From Streptomyces sp. CB02261 (lineage in GTDB: Bacteria; Actinomycetota; Actinomycetes; Streptomycetales; Streptomycetaceae): 64,000 bases of DNA. A program made the translations under genes and the position numbers. Of this stretch, positions 19,171-27,640 are shown piece after piece (the first letter of the stretch is position 1; each line of letters begins with the position of its first letter). The DNA is taken from positions 310,001-374,000 of the forward strand of contig NZ_LIVX01000001.1 of the NCBI RefSeq assembly GCF_001905665.1, given 5' to 3'. The notes beneath the pieces were generated by a model, which saw only the letters and a program-made list of their open reading frames with translations, was not told the DNA's origin and did no database searches.

Positions 19171-21229
19171 GCTGAAGCGCTTCGGCAGGGGAAAGCTGCC
19201 GCGCGCCGCGCTCGTCGCGATCCTGCTGCTGCCCCTGCTGTACGGCGCCCTGTACCTGTACTCGTTCTGGGACCCGTACAGCAGGCTCGACAAGATCCCC
19301 GTCGCCCTCGTCAACGAGGACCGGGGGGCCACCACCGACGGCAAGAGGATCAACGCCGGCGACGACCTCACCCAGGGGCTCCTGGAGAGCAACACCTTCG
19401 CCTGGCACCGGGTGAGCGACGACGAGGCCCGCCGGGGCGTCGAGGACGGGACGTACTACCTGTCCCTGACCATGCCCGCCGACTTCAGCTCACGCATCGC
19501 GTCCAGCTCGGGCGACTCGCCCGAGACCGGCGCCCTGCGGGTGCGGACGAACGACGCCAACAACTACATCGTCGGGCAGATCTCCCGGACGGTCTTCTCC
19601 GAGGTGCGCACCGCGGCCTCCACCAAGTCCTCGCGGTCCTTCCTCGACAAGATCTTCATCTCCTTCTCCGACATCCACGACGCCACCGAGAAGGCCGCCA
19701 AGGGCGCGACCGACCTCAAGCAGGGCGTCGACAAGGCGAAGAAGGGCTCCAAGGACCTGGCCGACGGTCTCACGACCGCCAAGACCGGCAGCGGTGACCT
19801 GGCCGCCGGCCTGAAGAAGCTGGACAAGGGCGCCAAGGACCTGGAGAGCGGCTCCCGCAAGGTCGCGGACGGCACGCAGTCGCTCGCCGACAAGGTGAAC
19901 GGCACCGCCGACAAGGTCCGCCCGTACCTGGCGAACAACGGCAGGTCGATCCGCGACACCGCCCGGCTCGTCTCCGACTCCGCCACCGCCGTCCGGCACC
20001 GGCTCGACGACCTGGTCGAGCGCGCCCCGGTGCTCCGTACGGCCGCGCACAAGGCCGACGACGGCCTGGCCGCGATCCACCGGGAGGAGTGCGAGCTGAA
20101 GCCGGGGGCCGACGAGCGGATCTGCGCCAGGCTCAAGGAGGCCTCGGTCACCGCCGGCGACGTGGCCACCATCGCGGACGACGTGCACGAGCTGACCAAG
20201 GACAGCAAGGGCGACATCAAGACCCTGGACGCGCGGCTCGTCACGCTCACGAAGCAGGCCGACGAGCTGGCCGCCCGCGCCCCGCACCTCGACGAGGACG
20301 TCGAGGACGCCATCCGGAAGATCAACGAGCTCAACGCGGGTGCGAAGAAGGTCGCGGCGGGCGCCGACAGGCTCCACTCCGGCATCACCGAGGCCAAGTC
20401 CGGTTCCGTCAGCCTCGACACCGGCGTCGGCAAGCTCAAGAAGGGCGCGGGCGCCCTCGACGGCGGCCTGTTCAAGCTCGCCGACGGCTCCGGTGAACTG
20501 GCCGGCGGCCTGCGCGACGGCGTCGAGCGGATCCCGGACTACGACGAACAGGACCGTGACCGGCGTACGGAGGTCATGGCCGACCCGGTGCGGCTGGCCT
20601 CCCAGTCCCTGCACAAGGCGCCGAACTACGGCACCGGCTTCGCCCCGTACTTCATCCCGCTCTCCCTCTGGGTCGGCGCGATGGTCGCCTACATGATCAT
20701 CCAGCCGCTGAACCGGCGCGCCCTCGCCGCCGGCGCCTCCGCCTGGCGGATCGCGCTCGCGGGCTGGTTCCCGGTGGCGGCGATCGGCGTCCTCCAGGTC
20801 GCGGCCCTCATGTCGGTCCTGCACTGGGGCCTCGGCCTCCAGATGGCCAGGGCCGCCGGCACGGTCGGCTTCCTCACCCTGGTCACCTGCTGCTTCGCCG
20901 CGATCATCCAGTGGCTCAACGCCCGGTTCGGCGCCGCCGGCCGGATCCTGGTCCTCGCGGTCCTGATGCTCCAGCTGACCTCGGCGGGCGGCACGTACCC
21001 CGTCCAGACCAGTCCGGGCTTCTTCAACGCCGTCCACCCCTTCCTGCCGATGACCTACGTGGTCGACGCGCTGCGCCGGCTGATCACCGGCGGCGGGATC
21101 GGGCCCGTCTGGCAGGCCTGCGCGGTCCTGACCGCGTTCACCGTGGGCGCCCTGGCCCTGACCGCGGTCTCGGCGCGCAAGCGGCAGGTCTGGACGCTCG
21201 ACCGGCTCCACCCCGAACTGACCCTGTGA
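19142..21229 (+). CDS. YhgE/Pip family membrane protein
   Basis: The 695 aa have the YhgE/Pip layout: one membrane segment at residues about 20-42, a large extracytoplasmic part, and five or six membrane segments from about 510 to the end. The outer part begins with VALVNEDRGATTDGK, the family hallmark. It continues with heptad-like repeats of the type KGSKDLADGL and AAGLKKLDKGAK between about 195 and 480, which should form long coiled coils. The family is related to ABC-2 permeases and phage-infection proteins; its substrate is unknown. The ATG at 19142 lies within the end of the ATPase gene. Confidence 0.9.
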   Translation: MRSPKLAALELKRFGRGKLPRAALVAILLLPLLYGALYLYSFWDPYSRLDKIPVALVNEDRGATTDGKRINAGDDLTQGLLESNTFAWHRVSDDEARRGVEDGTYYLSLTMPADFSSRIASSSGDSPETGALRVRTNDANNYIVGQISRTVFSEVRTAASTKSSRSFLDKIFISFSDIHDATEKAAKGATDLKQGVDKAKKGSKDLADGLTTAKTGSGDLAAGLKKLDKGAKDLESGSRKVADGTQSLADKVNGTADKVRPYLANNGRSIRDTARLVSDSATAVRHRLDDLVERAPVLRTAAHKADDGLAAIHREECELKPGADERICARLKEASVTAGDVATIADDVHELTKDSKGDIKTLDARLVTLTKQADELAARAPHLDEDVEDAIRKINELNAGAKKVAAGADRLHSGITEAKSGSVSLDTGVGKLKKGAGALDGGLFKLADGSGELAGGLRDGVERIPDYDEQDRDRRTEVMADPVRLASQSLHKAPNYGTGFAPYFIPLSLWVGAMVAYMIIQPLNRRALAAGASAWRIALAGWFPVAAIGVLQVAALMSVLHWGLGLQMARAAGTVGFLTLVTCCFAAIIQWLNARFGAAGRILVLAVLMLQLTSAGGTYPVQTSPGFFNAVHPFLPMTYVVDALRRLITGGGIGPVWQACAVLTAFTVGALALTAVSARKRQVWTLDRLHPELTL

Positions 21230-21272
21230 ATCGGGGCCGGTGACACCCGCGACACCTGTGAGAATCGACCCC

Positions 21273-21881
21273 ATGGACAGCAGCAGCACCCGACGCCAGG
21301 CCACGCGCGCGAAGCTCTACGAGGCGGCCGTCACCCTCATCGCGGAGCAGGGCTTCTCGGCCACCACGGTGGACGAGATCGCCGAGCGGGCCGGGGTGGC
21401 CAAGGGCACGGTCTACTACAACTTCAAGAGCAAGACCGAGCTCTTCGAGGAGCTGCTGCGCCATGGCGTGTCGCTGCTCACGGCCTCGCTGCGCTCGGCG
21501 GCCGAGGAGACCGCCGAGCGCGGTGGGAGCCGGGTCGACGCGCTCGACGCGATGATCCGCGCGGGCCTCGTCTTCATCGACCGCTACCCGGCCTTCACCC
21601 AGCTGTACGTGGCCGAGCTGTGGCGCACCAACCGGGCCTGGAACTCGACGCTCCTGGTGGTCCGCCAGGAGGCCGTCGCGGTGGTCGAGGGGGTGCTGCG
21701 CGAGGCGGTCGCGGCCGGGGAGCTGAGCGACGACATCGACGTGCAGCTCACGGCGGCGGCGCTGGTCGGGATGGTGCTGGTGGCGGCGCTCGACTGGCAG
21801 GCCTTCCAGAGCGAGCGTTCGCTCGACGACGTGCACGCGGCGCTGTCCCGGCTGCTGCACGGGCGCGTGGGCGGGCGGTAG
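21273..21881 (+). CDS. TetR/AcrR family transcriptional regulator
   Basis: The 202 aa have an N-terminal TetR DNA-binding domain: ATRAKLYEAAVTLIAEQGFSATTVDEIAERAGVAKGTVYYNFKSK. The C-terminal ligand-binding domain is helical and hydrophobic. The gene follows the YhgE gene by 43 bases and probably represses the operon through the palindrome at 18136-18155. I chose ATG 21273 (MDSSSTRRQ); GTG codons at 21240 and 21258 are in frame and equally lack a strong site. The ligand is unknown. Confidence 0.87.
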   Translation: MDSSSTRRQATRAKLYEAAVTLIAEQGFSATTVDEIAERAGVAKGTVYYNFKSKTELFEELLRHGVSLLTASLRSAAEETAERGGSRVDALDAMIRAGLVFIDRYPAFTQLYVAELWRTNRAWNSTLLVVRQEAVAVVEGVLREAVAAGELSDDIDVQLTAAALVGMVLVAALDWQAFQSERSLDDVHAALSRLLHGRVGGR

Positions 21882-21927
21882 GGACCGGCCACATACGGGA
21901 ACCGGGCGGCACACGCGCGTGGACCGG

Positions 21928-21960
21928 GCGGCGAGGCTCGATCCCCCCGAGCCTCGCCGC
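21928..21960 (+). terminator. Strong terminator after the TetR gene
   Basis: A perfect 13-base inverted repeat (21928-21940 and 21948-21960) with a 7-base loop lies 47 bases after the TetR stop. It probably ends the ABC-YhgE-TetR unit. Confidence 0.75.
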
Positions 21961-22132
21961 ACCGGTCCCTTTCCCGCTCCCCCGTACCGGCAGGTGCACG
22001 GCCCCGTTCCGCAGCCCCGTGCCGGCGGTGCCGGAGCCGCGCCCCTTCCGTGGACCCCACTCTGCCGTCCCGGCCCGCCCCGGCCCATCCGCGCACCTAC
22101 TCATCTCGACCTCTAGGTACGGGTACTCAGAC

Positions 22133-22798
22133 GTGGTTACCATCGCGGGCGTGTCCGTACTCCCCCTGGTGTTCACCAGCGGCTGGGCGAGCGGGATCAA
22201 CGCGTACGCGGTGGTCCTGCTGTTCGGCGTCTTCGGCGCGACCGGGCTCACCGACGAGGTGCCCGAGTCCTTGCAGCGCACCGATGTCCTCGTCGTCGCC
22301 GGCGTGCTCTTCCTGTGCGAGGCGGTGGCCGACAAGATCCCGTACGTCGACTCGGTGTGGGACTCCGTCCACACGGTGATCCGACCGGTCGCGGGAGCCG
22401 TCGTCGGCGCCCTGCTCGCCGGTCAGAACGGTTCGCTGCCCGAACTCGCGGCGGGCGCGGTCGGCGGTTCGACGGCCCTGTTGAGCCATTTCGTCAAGGC
22501 GGGGACGAGGATGGCGGTCAACTCGTCGCCCGAGCCGTTCTCCAATGTCGCGCTGAGCCTGGCGGAGGACCTCGGGGTGGCGGCGATCATCACCTTCGCG
22601 GTCTTCCACCCGGTGGCCGCGGCCGTCGTCGCGGCCGTCCTGCTCGCCCTCGGTCTGGCCGTACTGGTCTTCCTCGCGCAGCGGATCCGCCGCTTCCTGC
22701 GCCGCAGGTCCCAGCGCCGTGAGGAGAGGCGGCTCGCCGGCGTGACGGCCGGGGCGCGGTCACGGCCCCCCTCCGACGACGGGTCGGAGCACTTCTGA
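22133..22798 (+). CDS. DUF4126-type integral membrane protein
   Basis: The 221 aa contain about five hydrophobic segments. The N-terminal GVSVLPLVFTSGWASGINAY and the later LPELAAGAVGGSTALLSHFVKAGTRMAVNSSPEPFSN recall the DUF4126 family. The tail is basic and Arg-rich (RRFLRRRSQRREERR). The function is unknown. The start is probably the GTG at 22133 or the one at 22151; neither has a strong site. The 251 bases upstream hold the terminator of the previous unit. Confidence 0.75.
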   Translation: MVTIAGVSVLPLVFTSGWASGINAYAVVLLFGVFGATGLTDEVPESLQRTDVLVVAGVLFLCEAVADKIPYVDSVWDSVHTVIRPVAGAVVGALLAGQNGSLPELAAGAVGGSTALLSHFVKAGTRMAVNSSPEPFSNVALSLAEDLGVAAIITFAVFHPVAAAVVAAVLLALGLAVLVFLAQRIRRFLRRRSQRREERRLAGVTAGARSRPPSDDGSEHF

Positions 22799-22900
22799 CG
22801 GGCCGCTCCCCGGGGTCCGGCCGGGCCGCTCTCCGACGTCCGGCCGGGCTGCCGCCGGCGGCCGCCGCCGCTGTCGGAGCGGCCGGATAAAGTCGCCGGC

Positions 22901-24343
22901 ATGGCACGGATTGTGGTGATCGGCGCGGGACTCGGCGCCATGGCGACGGCGGCCCGACTGGCCGTGGCGGGCCACGGGGTGACGGTGTACGAGCGGGGCT
23001 CGACGTACGGCGGCGCGGTCGGCCGCTTCGAGCGGGACGGCTTCGCCTTCGACACGGGCCCGGGGCTGCTGCATCTGCCCGCCGTGTACCGGGACCTGTT
23101 CGTGAAGACCGGCAAGGAGCCGCTGGAGGAGCGCGTCGCGCTGACGCAGGTCGACCCGGCGGCCCGTCATGTCTTCGCCGACGGCACGCGCGTGGACCTG
23201 CCGAACGCCTCCAGGGCCGGCACGGTCGCCGCCCTGGACACGGCGCTGGGCGCGGGCGCGGGCGAGCGCTGGGGCGACTTCCTGGTGCGGGCCCGCGAGG
23301 CCTGGGACCGCACCCGCCGCCCGCTCCTGGAGGAGCCGCGGCCGGCCGATCCGGCCCCCCTGGCCCGTGAGCCGTACCCGGCCCTGAAGCCGGGCCTGTT
23401 GCGGCGGCCGACGACGACGCTCGCGCAGGTCGGGGCGCGGGAGCTGCGCGAGCCGCGGCTCGCCGCCCTGCTCGACGCGTACGCGTGGTCGTACGGCTTC
23501 GACCCGGCCACCGCCCCCGCGTCGGCCGCCGTCCTGCCGTACATGGAGCAGACCTTCGGCAGCTGGTACGTGGGCGGGGGGCTGCGGGCGCTCGCCGACG
23601 CGGTGTACGAGCGGTGCCGTGAGCGGCGTGTCGCGTTCGTCTTCGACACGCCCGTGGAGGCCGTCCTGGAGAAGGACGGCCGGGCGGTGGGCATCCGGAC
23701 GGCCGGGGGCGACATCGTGGAGGCCGATCACGTCGTCTCCGGCGCCCCGGTGCCCGCCCTCTACCGGGACCGTGTCGTCGAGGGGGGCGCCGGTGACGGC
23801 CTGCCGGGCCACCAGGCGATCGGGACGAGCCGGGTGACGGCCTGTCTGGCGCTGCGCGGGCCCCGCGAGTCGGAGGCCGTCCACCGCACCGTGGTGCACG
23901 CGGAGGGCGAGCGGCCGACGGTGACGGTGCTGCGCCCGGACGATCCGGCGCTGCGGCCCGACGCGGACCACGAGTCGGTGACGGTCACGGCGACCGTTCC
24001 CACGGCTCCGGAGCGGGACGCGGCCGGGTGGGAGGCCTTCGCGGAGCGGATGGTCGAGGCTGCCGGGCGGGCGGTTCCGGGGCTGCGGGGGCGGCTGCTG
24101 TGGCAGCACGTCCGCACCCCGGAGGACGTACGGCGGGAGACCGGCGCCGCCGAGGTGCCGGGGCCCGCGCTCGCCGGGGCCGGTGGGCGGCTGCTCCCGG
24201 CCGACAACCGCTCCCCGCTGCCGGGCCTCTGGTTCGCGGGCGGCTGGTCCCACCCGGGCGGCGGGCTCGCCCACGCGGGCATGTCGGGCGCGCTGGTGGC
24301 CGGGTTCATCGTGGAGGGCGCGGACTTCCGCGGCTCGCGGTAG
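22901..24343 (+). CDS. FAD-dependent NAD(P)/phytoene dehydrogenase-like oxidoreductase
   Basis: The 480 aa begin with the dinucleotide-binding motif RIVVIGAGLGAMATAARLAVAGHGVTVYERG, followed by GGAVGRFERDGFAFDTGPG, as in the CrtI-like amine oxidase superfamily. The C-terminus has the second FAD motif (GLWFAGGWSHPGGGLAHAGMSGALVAG). No carotenoid gene lies nearby, so a carotenoid role is not supported. It may be one of the CrtI-like paralogues with unknown substrate. The ATG at 22901 stands 102 bases after the DUF4126 gene. Confidence 0.85.
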   Translation: MARIVVIGAGLGAMATAARLAVAGHGVTVYERGSTYGGAVGRFERDGFAFDTGPGLLHLPAVYRDLFVKTGKEPLEERVALTQVDPAARHVFADGTRVDLPNASRAGTVAALDTALGAGAGERWGDFLVRAREAWDRTRRPLLEEPRPADPAPLAREPYPALKPGLLRRPTTTLAQVGARELREPRLAALLDAYAWSYGFDPATAPASAAVLPYMEQTFGSWYVGGGLRALADAVYERCRERRVAFVFDTPVEAVLEKDGRAVGIRTAGGDIVEADHVVSGAPVPALYRDRVVEGGAGDGLPGHQAIGTSRVTACLALRGPRESEAVHRTVVHAEGERPTVTVLRPDDPALRPDADHESVTVTATVPTAPERDAAGWEAFAERMVEAAGRAVPGLRGRLLWQHVRTPEDVRRETGAAEVPGPALAGAGGRLLPADNRSPLPGLWFAGGWSHPGGGLAHAGMSGALVAGFIVEGADFRGSR

Positions 24344-24352
24344 GGCACGGCA

Positions 24353-24379
24353 GAGGGCCCCGGCGGTGCCGGGGCCCTC
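24353..24379. terminator. Bidirectional terminator between convergent genes
   Basis: A perfect 12-base inverted repeat (24353-24364 and 24368-24379) with a 3-base loop lies between the stops at 24343 (plus) and 24389 (minus). Confidence 0.8.
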
Positions 24380-24388
24380 GACGGTGTC

Positions 24389-25216
24389 TCAGTAGCGGTA
24401 CTGCTGCTGGTCGTCCTGGTGCGGTTCGTAGCCGAACGGGCCCGGAGTCCCCGGCTGCGGCTGCGGCGCCGGCTCGGTGTCGCGCTGCTGCGGGACCCAG
24501 ACCCCACCGGGCGGCGTGTCGTAGGAGTACGAGGAGGCGGCGTACGGGTCGGCGTAGTAGGCGCCGTACTGCTGGCCGTCCGTGCCCGGCCCGATGTACG
24601 GGTCGGAGTAGGCGGCGTACTGCTGCTGCGCGGCCGCGGCACCGTAGTCGTAGGCCGGCTGCTGCTGCTCGTAGGACTGCGCGTAGGGGTCGTACGCCGG
24701 GTCGTAGCCGGTGCCGTGGGCGTCGTGGCCCGTGCCGCCGTGAGCGGTGTCCTGTCCCGTGCCGTAGACCCCGTACTGGCCGGTGTCGTCGGGCATCGGC
24801 AGGGGCTCGTAGACCGCGGTGGTCTCCGCGGCGGGCTGCTCGCCGGCGCCCTCCCGCCCGTCGTACGGGGCGTCCTCGCCGCTGTACGAGAGCTCGGTGA
24901 CCTCAAGGGTGGGCCCGGCCTGCGCGGGCGGACCGGACCTGCGGCGACGGCTCGCGCCCGGGTTGCCGCCGATGGCCCAGCCGGTGGAGAAGCCGCGGCG
25001 GAAGGACAGCGTCACGTACGTCTGGCCGACGGCGAAGGCGACCGCCCCGGCGATGATCACCGCCACCAGGGACATGAGTACGCCCATGACCACACCGAGG
25101 AAGCCGCAGAAGGCGAGCACCCGCCAGCGCAGCCGCGCCTTGTACTGGAGGAGCACCTCCCCCAGCAGCCACAGTGCGACCACTCCGAACGCGATGTAGA
25201 GGACCGTCCACCCCAT
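24389..25216 (-). CDS. Hypothetical membrane protein with Tyr/Gln-rich low-complexity tail
   Basis: The 275 aa start with two hydrophobic segments (residues about 4-22 and 32-68). A short basic stretch (GASRRRRSGPP) follows, then about 170 residues of disordered sequence rich in Tyr, Gln, Ala, Gly and Pro, such as YEQQQPAYDYGAAAAQQQYAAY. I do not recognise a family. The tail resembles those of actinobacterial membrane proteins near the growth or division machinery, but that is only a resemblance. It begins 54 bases after metF on the same strand and may be co-transcribed. Confidence 0.75.
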   Translation of the reverse strand: MGWTVLYIAFGVVALWLLGEVLLQYKARLRWRVLAFCGFLGVVMGVLMSLVAVIIAGAVAFAVGQTYVTLSFRRGFSTGWAIGGNPGASRRRRSGPPAQAGPTLEVTELSYSGEDAPYDGREGAGEQPAAETTAVYEPLPMPDDTGQYGVYGTGQDTAHGGTGHDAHGTGYDPAYDPYAQSYEQQQPAYDYGAAAAQQQYAAYSDPYIGPGTDGQQYGAYYADPYAASSYSYDTPPGGVWVPQQRDTEPAPQPQPGTPGPFGYEPHQDDQQQYRY

Positions 25217-25270
25217 GCCCCGCCGCCCCTCTCCACGGTCACCGCCGCGGGTCGGGGCGGGTACGACCGG

Positions 25271-26188
25271 TCACGACTGCTGGTGCAGTCCGAGATTCTC
25301 GTAGATCTCGAGCGTCGCGGTGGAGCTGTTCAGCGTGATGAAGTGCAGTCCGGGGACACCCTCGGAGAGCAGACGCGCGCAGAACTCCGTCGCGAACTCG
25401 ATACCGATGGAGCGTACAGCGGTGGGATCGTCCTTGACGGCGAGGATGCGCTCTTTCACATCGTCGGGGAAGGCCGCGTTGCTCAGCTGGGGCAGCCGGC
25501 CGAGGGTCTTCACGTTCACGACGGGCATGACCTCGGGGATGATCGGGGTCTCGCAGCCCGCCTTGGCGACGCTGTCGCGGAGCCTCAGATAGTTCTCCGG
25601 GTCGAAGAACATCTGGGTGATCGCGTAGTCGGCGCCCGCGCGGCACTTGTCCACGAAGTGCCGGATGTCCGTGTCCCAGTCGGTGGAGCGGGGGTGCATC
25701 TCCGGGAAGGCGGCGACGCCCACGCAGAAGTCGCCCGACTCCTTGATCAGCCGGACGAGGTCGGCCGCGTACCGGACGCCCTCCGGGTGCTCGATCCATT
25801 CCCCGAGCGGGTCACCGGCCGGGTCGCCGCGGAGCGCGAGCATGTTGCGGATACCGGCGTCGGCGTACTGGCCGAGGACGTTCCGCAGCTCGGCGACCGA
25901 GTGGTCGACGGCGGTGAGGTGGGCGACCGGGGTGAGCGTGGTGTCGGAGGCGATCTTCTGGGTGGCCTTGACGGTGCCGCCGCGGGTGGAACCGCCGGCG
26001 CCGTAGGTTACGGAGACGAAGCTCGGTCCGACCGCCTCGACCCGGCGCATCGCGTTCCACAGGCCCTGCTCGCCCTTCTCGGTCCGGGGCGCGTAGAACT
26101 CGAAGGAGTACGACGTGCCGCCGGAGGCGAGGATGTCGCGGACCGTGCGGGCGCGGTCCGAGCGGACGGAAGCGGTACCAAGGGCCAT
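25271..26188 (-). CDS. metF: MetF, 5,10-methylenetetrahydrofolate reductase
   Basis: This flavoenzyme reduces methylene-THF to methyl-THF for methionine synthesis. The 305 aa show the TIM-barrel family sequence: [46 protein letters not shown] and [11 protein letters not shown]. The ATG at 26188 lies six bases after TAACCT, a possible -10, so the mRNA may be leaderless. A 7-7-7 inverted repeat at 26227-26247 lies upstream. No SAM riboswitch is visible. Confidence 0.95.
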   Translation of the reverse strand: MALGTASVRSDRARTVRDILASGGTSYSFEFYAPRTEKGEQGLWNAMRRVEAVGPSFVSVTYGAGGSTRGGTVKATQKIASDTTLTPVAHLTAVDHSVAELRNVLGQYADAGIRNMLALRGDPAGDPLGEWIEHPEGVRYAADLVRLIKESGDFCVGVAAFPEMHPRSTDWDTDIRHFVDKCRAGADYAITQMFFDPENYLRLRDSVAKAGCETPIIPEVMPVVNVKTLGRLPQLSNAAFPDDVKERILAVKDDPTAVRSIGIEFATEFCARLLSEGVPGLHFITLNSSTATLEIYENLGLHQQS

Positions 26189-26226
26189 ACGGGCAGGTTA
26201 GACGGGGTGCGCCGGGCGGCGTAAAC

Positions 26227-26247
26227 GGTGTCCGGCTGATGGACACC
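26227..26247 (-). promoter_or_regulatory. Inverted repeat upstream of metF
   Basis: GGTGTCC and GGACACC (7 bases each) flank a 7-base loop, 39 bases upstream of the metF ATG. It could be an operator or the terminator of thiE; the sequence does not decide. Confidence 0.35.
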
Positions 26248-26340
26248 TTTTCGGACAGGTGGCCGGGCGGATCCTTGGACGAACCGCCGAGCCCCTCGCC
26301 ACCACCAGCAGATGCCCGCCGGTGGCTCCGACCGGGGGGC

Positions 26341-26994
26341 CTACGCCCCCGCGCGCTCCCTGACCCGCTTGGCGAGGGCGGCCGTGGCGGCGGCCGGGTC
26401 GTCGGCCTCGGTGATGGCCCGGACGACGACGATCCGGCGCGCGCCCGCGTCCAGGACCTCGTCGAGGTTGGTCTCGTCGATGCCGCCGATGGCGAACCAG
26501 GGCCGGTCCTGGGCCAGGCCCGCCGCGTACCGCACGAGGTCGAGGCCCGGTGCGTACCGTCCGGGCTTGGTCGGGGTGGGCCAGCACGGGCCGGTGCAGA
26601 AGTAGTCGACGCCCGGTTCGGCGGCGGCCGCGGCCGCCTCGCTCTCGGCGTGGCAGGACCGGCCGATCAGGACCTCACCGCCGAGGATCGCGCGGGCGGC
26701 GGGCACGGGCAGGTCACCCTGGCCCAGGTGGAGCACGTCGGAGCCGATGGCATGGGCGACGTCGGCCCGGTCGTTCACGGCGAGCAGCCTGCCGTGCCGT
26801 CGGGCGGCCTCGGCGAAGACGGCGAGGTGCTCCAGCTCCTCACCGGCCTCCATGCCCTTGTCGCGGAGCTGCACGATGTCGACGCCGGAGGAGAGCACGG
26901 CGTCGAGGAAGTCGGGCAGGTCGCCCTGGCGCTTCCGGGCGTCGGTGCACAGGTAGAGCCGGGCGTCGGCGAGCCGCTCACGAGGCGTGGGCAT
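26341..26994 (-). CDS. thiE: ThiE, thiamin phosphate synthase
   Basis: ThiE couples HMP pyrophosphate and thiazole phosphate to form thiamin phosphate. The 217 aa show [50 protein letters not shown] and [14 protein letters not shown], then [29 protein letters not shown], all family motifs. The ATG at 26994 follows GGGGGAA. The frame stays open into G+C-rich tandem repeats upstream, but that is not coding in my view. It faces away from the thiO-thiS-thiG operon. Confidence 0.95.
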   Translation of the reverse strand: MPTPRERLADARLYLCTDARKRQGDLPDFLDAVLSSGVDIVQLRDKGMEAGEELEHLAVFAEAARRHGRLLAVNDRADVAHAIGSDVLHLGQGDLPVPAARAILGGEVLIGRSCHAESEAAAAAAEPGVDYFCTGPCWPTPTKPGRYAPGLDLVRYAAGLAQDRPWFAIGGIDETNLDEVLDAGARRIVVVRAITEADDPAAATAALAKRVRERAGA

Positions 26995-27001
26995 GGGTGG
27001 T

Positions 27002-27069
27002 TCCCCCGTCGGTGTCGCGGGGTGATCCCCCGTCGGTGGTGGCGGGGTGCTCCCCCGCCGGTGGCGCGG
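27002..27069. repeat. Three imperfect 24-25 base tandem repeats before thiE
   Basis: Units at 27002-27025, 27026-27050 and 27051-27069 (the last cut short) each begin TCCCCCG and carry GCGG; the first two end GGGGTG plus one base. The C and G runs within a unit can pair, giving a row of small hairpins in the thiE leader. The rest of 27070-27207 is G+C-rich without other features I can see. Confidence 0.6.
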
Positions 27070-27207
27070 CGGCCGCGGCGGCCGGCCCGTGGGGGCCGGC
27101 CGCCGCGGCATCCGCCGGTGGTGTCTGCGGTGCTCAGGTACCCGCGTCGCCCGTGCGGGCGCGCGCCGCCGTCCGTGTCCCGGCGGGTGAGCGTCGGAGG
27201 GCGGGGC

Positions 27208-27573
27208 TCAGAGGGCGAGCGCCTGGGCGCGGCGCTTCACCTCCGTGCCGCGGTTCTCAGCGAGCGCCTGCGCGGGCGTGCCCGGCAGGCTCTCGTCCGG
27301 GGTGAAGAGCCACTCCAGCATCTCCTCGTCGGTGAAGCCGTCGTCCCGCAGCAGGGTCAGGGTCCCGACGAGCCCCTTGACGATCTTGTCGCCCTGGATG
27401 AAGGCGGCGGGGATCTGCAGGGCGTTGTTCTCTCCACGGCGCACGGCGATGAGCTGACCTTCCTTGATCAGCTGCCGCACGCGCGTCACCTCGACATCGA
27501 GCATCTCCGCGATGTCGGGCACGTAGAGCCAGGCGGGGACGAGCGCATCGATCTTTACGTCAATCTCGGTCAC
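27208..27573 (-). CDS. Rv2175c-family DNA-binding protein
   Basis: The 121 aa match the Rv2175c family: a winged-helix-like N-terminal domain (WLYVPDIAEMLDVEVTRVRQLIKEGQLIAVRRGENNALQIP), then a C-terminal part (FIQGDKIVKGLVGTLTLLRDDGFTDEEMLEWLF). In Mycobacterium tuberculosis the relative is encoded beside and phosphorylated by the kinase PknL. Here a PASTA kinase lies 4 kb away at 31508. I chose the GTG at 27573, which precedes the conserved part by only a few residues. The DNA target is unknown. Confidence 0.85.
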   Translation of the reverse strand: MTEIDVKIDALVPAWLYVPDIAEMLDVEVTRVRQLIKEGQLIAVRRGENNALQIPAAFIQGDKIVKGLVGTLTLLRDDGFTDEEMLEWLFTPDESLPGTPAQALAENRGTEVKRRAQALAL

Positions 27574-27640
27574 GGGACAAGCCTGCCATCCCGGACTGAC
27601 AGCCGGTAGTCGGGCCCCGCGGGACACCCGGGACACACCC

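Noticed and set aside
22901..24343. Carotenoid pathway gene (crtI)
   Set aside because: The protein has the CrtI-like fold, but no crtB, crtE or crtY gene is nearby, so a carotenoid role is unsupported.
26189..26340. SAM or SAH riboswitch before metF
   Set aside because: The gap is short, no conserved aptamer parts are visible, and a -10 six bases from the ATG suggests a leaderless mRNA.
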